Of a stretch of DNA of 64,000 nt, positions 57,742 through 64,000 are shown in pieces (within the stretch, counting starts at the first letter, position 1; every line of letters starts with the position of its first letter). The stretch comes from an uncultured Alistipes sp. (GTDB taxonomy: Bacteria; Bacteroidota; Bacteroidia; Bacteroidales; Rikenellaceae). The notes beneath the pieces are model-generated. The model saw nothing but the letters and a program-made list of their open reading frames with translations. It searched no databases and was not told where the DNA came from. The stretch spans positions 1 to 64,000 of the forward strand of contig CANBCZ010000004.1 of NCBI GenBank assembly GCA_947367255.1, given 5' to 3'. The position numbers and the translations under genes were made by a program.

Positions 57742-57842
57742 CGGTGCAAAGAAGTAGGGTAGTGAAGTTTGGATTTTTACTGCGTTAGCTGTACTGCGTA
57801 GCCAGGAAACCCGACCTATTCGCGCACCCGGAGCGAAGCGAC

Positions 57843-57882
57843 TAAGCCCCCTTTTTTCAAAAGGGGGTTTGGGGGATATGTC
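57843..57882. repeat. CCCCCTTTTTTCAAAAGGGGGTTTGGGGG palindromic intergenic repeat
   Basis: CCCCCTTTT-TT-CAAAAGGGGG hairpin in a non-coding gap. Confidence 0.6.
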
Positions 57883-57944
57883 AATATTTTTTTAATATAT
57901 TAGCATCAGCCGTTTTCGGCTATTCTAAATCCGCAGTGCTACGC

Positions 57945-59747
57945 TTAAAACGCCATGCGATATGGGCAATACATCTGTACGCCGGTGCGGTTAAGTTCAG
58001 TTTTCAGCTCCTCGTAGTGGTTGCAGAGCTCCATTTGCTCGTCGGTTATCACCATTGAGCGTACCTGCATACCGAGGCTCTGGATAAATGCCATCATCGG
58101 ATCCATCTCCGGCAGTACCTCTGTTATCTGGAAGTTCTCGGCGATGCCTGCCTTATCGGCAGCGATGCTTACGGCTCTCTTGATGCCTCCATTTGTATCT
58201 GCAAGACCGATCTCTACGGCATTTGTACCGGTCCATACGCGACCTTCGGCAATGTTGAGTACCTTCTGGAGCTCGAGGTTACGACCTGCTGCGACCTTTG
58301 TTGTGAATGACTCGTACACATCGTCTACTGATGCGATGAGCAGCTTGCGCTCCATCTCGGTTGTCTTGCGCAGACTCACGCCGAGGATGTTCTGACCGAA
58401 GTCCGAAGAGGCATTTGTCTTCACGCCGTCAAAGGTGATGCCGAGCTTGTTTTTGAGCATATTGCCACCCTCCATAAACATACCGAATACGCCGATAGAG
58501 CCTGTTAGTGTGAGTTTGTTTGCCACAATAGCATCTGCCGGAGCGGAGATGTAGTAGCCGCCACTTGCTGCATATGCGCCCATAGATACAATTACCGGCT
58601 TCTCCTGCTTGAGCAGCTCCACCTCGCGCCAGATAATATCACTTGCAAGTGCGCTGCCGCCCGGAGAGTTTACTCGCAACACTACAGCCTTGATAGTCTG
58701 GTCTTTACGCGCCTTGGCAATGGTATTTGCGAGTGTTGTGCCGTAGATATTGCCGTCGATGCTCTCGCTGTCGCCATCGACAATACCTCCGTCAGCATAG
58801 ACAATACCCACCTTAGGTGCAGAGACCTTGCTCATATTGGCACCCGCTACAGAGCAGTAGTCGCCCAACGAGAGGATCTCGTACTCTCCGAGGAAGTTCT
58901 TCTCCACGCCATACTCGGCAAAAATCTCCTCCATCTGGTCGCGGTAGATTATTCCGTCAATCAGTCCGTGCTTGAGTGCCTGCTCGGGGAAGAGCATCGG
59001 CTCGGTGTTGGCAATCTTGTTGAGCGCCTCTACTGTTGTGCCGCGGGCATCGGCTACAGTGGTAGAGATTGTGCTCCACATACTCTCCACCAGTGCCTCC
59101 ATCTGCTTGCGGTTTGCCGGCGACATCTTCTCGAGGATGTACGGCTCAACTGCGCTCTTGTACTTGCATACGGTCGGGCGGAACACCTCGCAGGTGAGTC
59201 CCAACTTGTCCATTGCCCCCTTGAAGAATATTGTCGGCATAGACAGACCCATCCAGCTGAAGCTACCCTCCGGCTGCAGATAGATCTTGTCCGCTACAGA
59301 GGCAAGATAGTAACCCATCTGCGAATATCCGTCATTGTATGCCAAGATAAACTTGCCGCTTGTCTTGAATGCCTCGAGCGCCTCGCGCATCTCCTCAAGA
59401 GCCGCTGCAGATACCGCTCCGCCACCCGAGAAGTTGAGGTAGATACCCTTTATGCGCTCATCTGTCGCTGCTGTCTCTATTGCGCGCAACACCTTCAGAA
59501 TCGGCAGCGAACGGGTCGTTTGCATAGATGAAAAGTTCATACTTGCAAACGGATTTATCGCCGGTGACTCGACAATATTGTCTGCCAAATCGATCTTCAA
59601 AATAGTATTCGGAAGGACTGTCACAGCCTTGCTGCCGCCCATAGACCCCGCCATGCCGAAGATGGTAATGAGCCAAAAGAGTCCTGAAATTACACTACCT
59701 GCCACCACTGCAAGCAGCGCTGCCCAAAAAACCTTAGAAAATTTCAT
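57945..59747 (-). CDS. sppA: Signal peptide peptidase SppA (67K type)
   Basis: LRVNSPGGSALASDIIWREVELLK; VSMGAYAASGGYYISAPADAIVANKLTLTGSIGVFG. Confidence 0.96.
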   Translation of the reverse strand: MKFSKVFWAALLAVVAGSVISGLFWLITIFGMAGSMGGSKAVTVLPNTILKIDLADNIVESPAINPFASMNFSSMQTTRSLPILKVLRAIETAATDERIKGIYLNFSGGGAVSAAALEEMREALEAFKTSGKFILAYNDGYSQMGYYLASVADKIYLQPEGSFSWMGLSMPTIFFKGAMDKLGLTCEVFRPTVCKYKSAVEPYILEKMSPANRKQMEALVESMWSTISTTVADARGTTVEALNKIANTEPMLFPEQALKHGLIDGIIYRDQMEEIFAEYGVEKNFLGEYEILSLGDYCSVAGANMSKVSAPKVGIVYADGGIVDGDSESIDGNIYGTTLANTIAKARKDQTIKAVVLRVNSPGGSALASDIIWREVELLKQEKPVIVSMGAYAASGGYYISAPADAIVANKLTLTGSIGVFGMFMEGGNMLKNKLGITFDGVKTNASSDFGQNILGVSLRKTTEMERKLLIASVDDVYESFTTKVAAGRNLELQKVLNIAEGRVWTGTNAVEIGLADTNGGIKRAVSIAADKAGIAENFQITEVLPEMDPMMAFIQSLGMQVRSMVITDEQMELCNHYEELKTELNRTGVQMYCPYRMAF

Positions 59748-59895
59748 AATCGTAAATGTTTATTTAGAACAAAGGTAGTAAAAAATTGTAAAAATCGCAT
59801 AACCACCACCAATAAACAACATTTTGCCCAAAATATACTTGATTTATGGTTTGAAAAAAGTAAAACATTTTCTAATTTTGCAAAAAGCATTGGTT

Positions 59896-60450
59896 ATGAA
59901 ACGTTTTGTTGCCATACTTGTTTTTGCTCTGTGTGCATTTTGTGCTGAAGCACAACTTATGAACTTTATGTACCAGCCGCCAGAATATAATAAAGAACCT
60001 CCTGTATATATTATCGGTAAATTTACGAGAATAACAGATATGGCTCTTGCTTATAAAGAGGATGGCTTGTATAGACGAGGTAGGGTTCATGGTATGTTTT
60101 ATTGTACAAATAGGGCTTTAGATTATACGTTGGCATTCTCTTTCTTGAAAACGGAATATCCGTCAAAAGATTTGGAAATTTTAGACTTGCCAATCTCTGA
60201 TTTAGAGCAGTTTGAGAATATAATTTTAGCAGAAAATTTCCTAAAACTTAAAAGCCTTAAAGAGGCTTCAGACTTAATGTGGGAGTTTTTCTATCGACGT
60301 TGGAAAGGAAAAACCTACTTTATCGATAGCAGTGAGTGTTATAAATCTGACCCAGAACTTAAAGAGCCAGATAGAATGAAGGCTATTCAGGTCGAAGTTT
60401 ATCCATGCGATATACCTAAATTGCCTCTTCCCGATGGTTTTGTAGAATAG
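59896..60450 (+). CDS. Secreted hypothetical protein, AT-rich gene
   Basis: Signal peptide MKRFVAILVFALCAFCAEAQ; no recognised domain. Confidence 0.7.
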   Translation: MKRFVAILVFALCAFCAEAQLMNFMYQPPEYNKEPPVYIIGKFTRITDMALAYKEDGLYRRGRVHGMFYCTNRALDYTLAFSFLKTEYPSKDLEILDLPISDLEQFENIILAENFLKLKSLKEASDLMWEFFYRRWKGKTYFIDSSECYKSDPELKEPDRMKAIQVEVYPCDIPKLPLPDGFVE

Positions 60451-60458
60451 ATAGCTAA

Positions 60459-60493
60459 ACAGAGGATGACCATATACGGTTGTCCTCTGTTCG
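60459..60493 (+). terminator. Terminator-like hairpin ACAGAGGATGACC...GGTTGTCCTCTGT
   Basis: Imperfect stem just after the 60450 stop. Confidence 0.7.
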
Positions 60494-60659
60494 TGTAAAA
60501 ATGTAATGCGCAGAGTGAAAAAATGGTATTTTATTGGCAAAAATGGTGTAAAAATGTTATCTTTGCGATAGGGAAAGTTAAAAAGTGTAACTATGGCGTT
60601 ATACGAAATGGATTAAATAACTGAAAATCAACGATATAAATTTATAATATAGTAAAACT

Positions 60660-61847
60660 ATGTACGGTAATTTCAAGCAGTTCCTGGAGCAGGAACTTCA
60701 GGCTATCAAGGATGCCGGTCTTTATAAGACCGAGCGAGTTATCTGTTCTCCGCAGCGTGCAGAGATCGAGGTGGCAGGTAAGGAGTGTCTTAACTTCTGC
60801 GCTAACAATTATCTGGGTCTTTCTGACAATCCGCGCCTTATTGAGGCGGCAAAGCGTGCTATGGACGAGCGCGGTTACGGTATGTCGTCAGTGCGTTTTA
60901 TCTGCGGCTGTCAGGATATTCACAAGCAGCTCGAGAAGGCTATTGCCGACTACTTCGGCACTGAGGATACTATCCTTTACGCCGCTTGCTTCGATGCAAA
61001 TGGTGGTGTGTTCGAGCCGCTCTTTACCGAGCAGGATGCAATTATCTCCGACGCCCTCAACCACGCATCTATCATCGACGGTGTGCGCCTCTGCAAGGCT
61101 GTTCGTTACCGTTATGCAAATGCCGATATGGAGTCGCTGGAGGATTGCCTGAAGCGTGCACAGGCGCAGCGTTTCAGAATTATCTGTACCGACGGTGTCT
61201 TCTCTATGGATGGCAATGCCGCTCCGCTCGACGAGATTTGCAAGCTGGCAAAGCAGTATAACGCCCTTGTTATGGTGGATGAGTGCCACTCTGCGGGTGT
61301 GCTTGGCGCTACAGGTCGCGGTATTACCGAGCTTTACAACTTGCGTGGCGAGGTGGATATTATCACCGGCACCCTCGGTAAGGCATTTGGTGGTGCTGTG
61401 GGTGGTTTTACAACAGGTCGTAAGGAGATTATCGATATGCTCCGCCAGCGCTCACGCCCATATCTGTTCAGCAACTCTCTTCCACCGGCAGTAGTTGGTG
61501 CCGGTATCGAGATGTTCAAGATGTTGGAAGAGAGCAACGAGCACCACGACCGCCTTGTGGCAAATGTGGAGTACTTCCGTAGCAAGATGATCGAGGCGGG
61601 CTTCGACATCAAGCCTACAGACTCGGCAATTTGTGCAGTTATGCTCTACGATGCAAAGCTCTCGCAGGAGTTTGCAGCGGCACTTCAGCAGCGCGGCGTC
61701 TTTGTAACAGGCTTCTACTACCCTGTAGTGCCAAAGGGTCTTGCCCGAATCCGCGTGCAGGTCTCTGCAGGTCATACAACCGAGCAGCTGCAGCGTTGCG
61801 TAGATGCCTTTGTTGAGGTAGGTAAAGAGTTAGGTGTTTTGAAATAA
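60660..61847 (+). CDS. kbl: Glycine C-acetyltransferase (2-amino-3-ketobutyrate CoA ligase)
   Basis: FCANNYLGLSDNPRLIEAAK, SVRFICGCQDIHKQLE, VDECHSAGVLGATGRG, PLP-region ITGTLGKAFGGAVGGF. Confidence 0.93.
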   Translation: MYGNFKQFLEQELQAIKDAGLYKTERVICSPQRAEIEVAGKECLNFCANNYLGLSDNPRLIEAAKRAMDERGYGMSSVRFICGCQDIHKQLEKAIADYFGTEDTILYAACFDANGGVFEPLFTEQDAIISDALNHASIIDGVRLCKAVRYRYANADMESLEDCLKRAQAQRFRIICTDGVFSMDGNAAPLDEICKLAKQYNALVMVDECHSAGVLGATGRGITELYNLRGEVDIITGTLGKAFGGAVGGFTTGRKEIIDMLRQRSRPYLFSNSLPPAVVGAGIEMFKMLEESNEHHDRLVANVEYFRSKMIEAGFDIKPTDSAICAVMLYDAKLSQEFAAALQQRGVFVTGFYYPVVPKGLARIRVQVSAGHTTEQLQRCVDAFVEVGKELGVLK

Positions 61848-61864
61848 AATAGGAGGATAGTGTT

Positions 61865-62356
61865 ATGAGCAACAGTAAGGTAGTACTCGATGCGACAGAT
61901 CGCAAGATACTCAAGTTTCTGGTAAAGAATGCGCGTATGCCATACCTCGAGATTGCCCGTGAGTGCGGCATCTCGGGTGCAGCTATCCACCAGCGTATCA
62001 AGAAGTTGGAGGAGTCGGGAATCATTATGGGCAGCCGTATGATCGTAAATCCTAAGATGCTCGGCTTCGATGTCTGCGCCTTTATCAGCATCCGGATTCA
62101 GGACCCTATTATGAGCCACGCCGTTGCCGAGAAGATCAAGAGTATTCCGGAGGTTGTGGAGTGCCACTTCATCACAGGTACATACAATGCAATGCTTAAA
62201 CTCTACTGCGTTGATAATGACCACCTTATGCGTACCATCTTTGATGGTATTCTGCGTGTGCAGGGCATCTCGACCACCCAGACATATATCTCTCTCAATG
62301 AGGCGTTCCAGCGCGAACCGCATATTGATTACCTCGATAAATTGGCACTTAGATAA
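61865..62356 (+). CDS. Lrp/AsnC-family transcriptional regulator
   Basis: LDATDRKILKFLVKNARMPYLEIARECGISGAAIHQRIKKLEESGII. Confidence 0.95.
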   Translation: MSNSKVVLDATDRKILKFLVKNARMPYLEIARECGISGAAIHQRIKKLEESGIIMGSRMIVNPKMLGFDVCAFISIRIQDPIMSHAVAEKIKSIPEVVECHFITGTYNAMLKLYCVDNDHLMRTIFDGILRVQGISTTQTYISLNEAFQREPHIDYLDKLALR

Positions 62357-62817
62357 TGATTCGTCTGACAAAAGAGTTCTCGTTTGAGTCTGCTCACGCC
62401 TTGTGGGGCTATGACGGTAAGTGCCGTGAGGTTCACGGACACTCTTACCACCTCTTTGTCACCATCAAGGGTGAGCCGATAGCAGACGAAAATGACCCGA
62501 AGCTGGGAATGGTTATGGACTTCGGCGAACTCAAGAGCATCGTCGCCCGTGAGATTACCGATCGCCTCGACCACTCCTTCGTTATGCGTCGTACACCCGA
62601 GGCAGAGGCACTCGCAGCCACTATGGAGAGCAAGTTTACCAATGTAATACTCGTAGACTACCAACCTACCTGCGAGAATATGCTCGCCGACTTCGCCGAG
62701 CGCCTTATGAAGGCACTTCCGGAGCGTGTGCAATTGTATTCGTTGCGACTGCATGAGACTGCTACTTCATACGCAGAATGGTTTTATCGTGATAACGCGG
62801 ATACCTGCTGCCGCTAA
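62356..62817 (+). CDS. queD: 6-carboxy-/6-pyruvoyl-tetrahydropterin synthase (QueD family)
   Basis: FSFESAHAL, CREVHGHSYHLFVTIKGE, VMDFGELKSIV, LDHSFV; C-terminal residues encoded by element 12. Confidence 0.92.
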   Translation: MIRLTKEFSFESAHALWGYDGKCREVHGHSYHLFVTIKGEPIADENDPKLGMVMDFGELKSIVAREITDRLDHSFVMRRTPEAEALAATMESKFTNVILVDYQPTCENMLADFAERLMKALPERVQLYSLRLHETATSYAEWFYRDNADTCCR

Positions 62818-62988
62818 CCCGATTTTCAACAATGGGCAGTACTCTCAGTACAGCCCATCGATGAAAATCGTGTCGAGCGTTAATCCTCCTTCGGAGTCTT
62901 TTCGCTGCTTCGTCTCAGCAATTCAAACAAGTTTGATTGCATTCGACTTAATCGCAGCGTTGTATCTACCGCATTCTGACGATAAAAC
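62781..62988 (+). repeat. Quasi-palindromic element 12 (hairpin 62819-62870) with H1/H2 module (62883-62961) inside right arm
   Basis: Outer arms 62781-62800 GTTTTATCGTGATAACGCGG / 62969-62988 CCGCATTCTGACGATAAAAC. Confidence 0.92.
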
Positions 62989-62994
62989 AGACGA

Positions 62995-63118
62995 AAATCG
63001 ATTTTAAGCGGTGATTTCCGCGTTACGCAATTTTAATCAGACAGGGAAATACCTCCTGTATGTCCCTGCCAGCTTAAAATTCCAAGCCTTGAAATCCCAC
63101 CCTTAAAATCAATTTTTG
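62995..63118 (+). repeat. Quasi-palindromic element 13 (variant related to element 9)
   Basis: CGATTTTAAGCGGTGATTTCCGCG / AAGCCTTGAAATCCCACCCTTAAAATCAA arms; CAGGGAAATACCTCCTGTATGTCCCTG hairpin. Confidence 0.78.
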
Positions 63119-63206
63119 GGGAGGTGAAAAAATTAAAATAACATCCGCTCTGCGGATACCACTATAAGGCTAATGGCTAATAGCCAACAGCCAATAGCAA
63201 AAAATA

Positions 63207-64000
63207 ATGAAAAAACTCTTCCTTATAGACGCTTATGCGTTGATTTTCAAGTACTATTACGCATTTTACGGGCGACCGATGCGCAATCGTGCCGGAATGA
63301 ACACATCCATAGTCTTCGGCTTTACGAAGTTTTTGCGCGACATAATTAAGCGCGAGAAGCCCGACCTGCTCGGCGTGGCATTTGACCCGCCGGGGGGCTG
63401 TTTCCGTCGTGAGATGTTCCCCGAGTACAAGGCAAACCGTCCCGAGACCCCCGAGGATATTATCGAGTCGGTGCCATACGTAAAGCGCATTGTCGAGGCT
63501 ATGTGCATCCCGATTCTCGAGATTGAGGGCTACGAGGCTGACGATGTTATCGGAACACTCGCCTTCAAGGGTGCCGCAGCGGGATATGATGTCTATATGG
63601 TTACACCCGACAAGGACTACGGTCAGCTTGTGGGCGAGCGTCGTAAGATTTATAAGCAGAAGGGTGACAGTATAGAGATTGTGGACAGCGCAGCCATCAA
63701 GGAGAAGTACGGCATCGACGATCCTGCTCTTGTGCGCGACATCCTTGCGCTGTGGGGTGATGCGTCGGACAATATTCCGGGAGTTACGGGCATTGGCGAG
63801 AAGGGTGCAAGCAAGCTCGTTCAGAAGTGGGGCGAGGTGGAGAACATTATCGCCAACACCGACAAAATTGGTGGCAAGCAGGGTGCAAATATCGCCGCCT
63901 CGGCAGAGCAGTTGCGCCTCTCCAAGACCCTTACGACAATCTGCCTCGATGTGCCTATAGAGTTCAACGAGGCGGATCTTACCGTCTGCTGTCCGAAGAT
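63207..64000 (+). CDS. polA: DNA polymerase I, N-terminal part (runs off window)
   Basis: 5'-3' exonuclease domain: LGVAFDPPGGCFRREMFPEYKANRPETPEDI, EGYEADDVIGTLA, TPDKDYGQLV, GDASDNIPGVTGIGEKGASKL. Confidence 0.93.
   Translation, partial: MKKLFLIDAYALIFKYYYAFYGRPMRNRAGMNTSIVFGFTKFLRDIIKREKPDLLGVAFDPPGGCFRREMFPEYKANRPETPEDIIESVPYVKRIVEAMCIPILEIEGYEADDVIGTLAFKGAAAGYDVYMVTPDKDYGQLVGERRKIYKQKGDSIEIVDSAAIKEKYGIDDPALVRDILALWGDASDNIPGVTGIGEKGASKLVQKWGEVENIIANTDKIGGKQGANIAASAEQLRLSKTLTTICLDVPIEFNEADLTVCCPK

Noticed and set aside
6156-63118. Integron attC sites (folded, sequence-variable, 3' of genes)
   Set aside because: No integrase or cassette array; flanking genes are ordinary operonic/housekeeping genes, and the arms do not match RYYYAAC/GTTRRRY. 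The similarity is only structural.
6156-63118. REP/BIME elements mobilised by a Y1 (RAYT) transposase
   Set aside because: No Y1 transposase in the window, and REPs usually conserve stem sequence, unlike these. Cannot be excluded genome-wide.

Overview
Coding-dense 64 kb chromosomal window from a Bacteroidota genome. The evidence is Bacteroidota-type promoters (TTTG/TTG-N19-20-TAnnTTTG), a SusC/SusD operon and gene content; an Alistipes/Rikenellaceae-like Bacteroidales is a guess. Ordinary content includes: glpABC; gdhA; GH78 rhamnosidase; surE; a two-component system; zapA and rny; ResB/CcsA-like cytochrome c biogenesis with a 3-CXXCH peroxidase; a ~15 kb SusC/SusD-LRR-subtilase operon; GDPD; C1 peptidase; GDSL esterase; FAD oxidoreductase; one CAT-anticodon tRNA; sulfatase; ftsY-rimO; gcvT; Nif3; MerR; RsmF-like; dNK; trkA; sppA; kbl; Lrp; queD; and the start of polA. 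Two structured intergenic ncRNA candidates are present. The main finding is a family of at least 13 long quasi-palindromic intergenic elements that sit directly after stop codons of + strand genes. Their helix sequences differ between copies but stay self-complementary, while the apical loop (GTAC-N4-6-GTAC), internal-loop motifs and a G x G mismatch (GTGA opposite TGAC) are conserved. The family also shows tandemly amplified right arms (42-bp array), a second covarying two-hairpin module found in both orientations, nested copies, direct repeats differing only in the variable triplet, and one copy that supplies the QueD C-terminus. All of this comes from reading by eye; no alignment, folding or database search was run.
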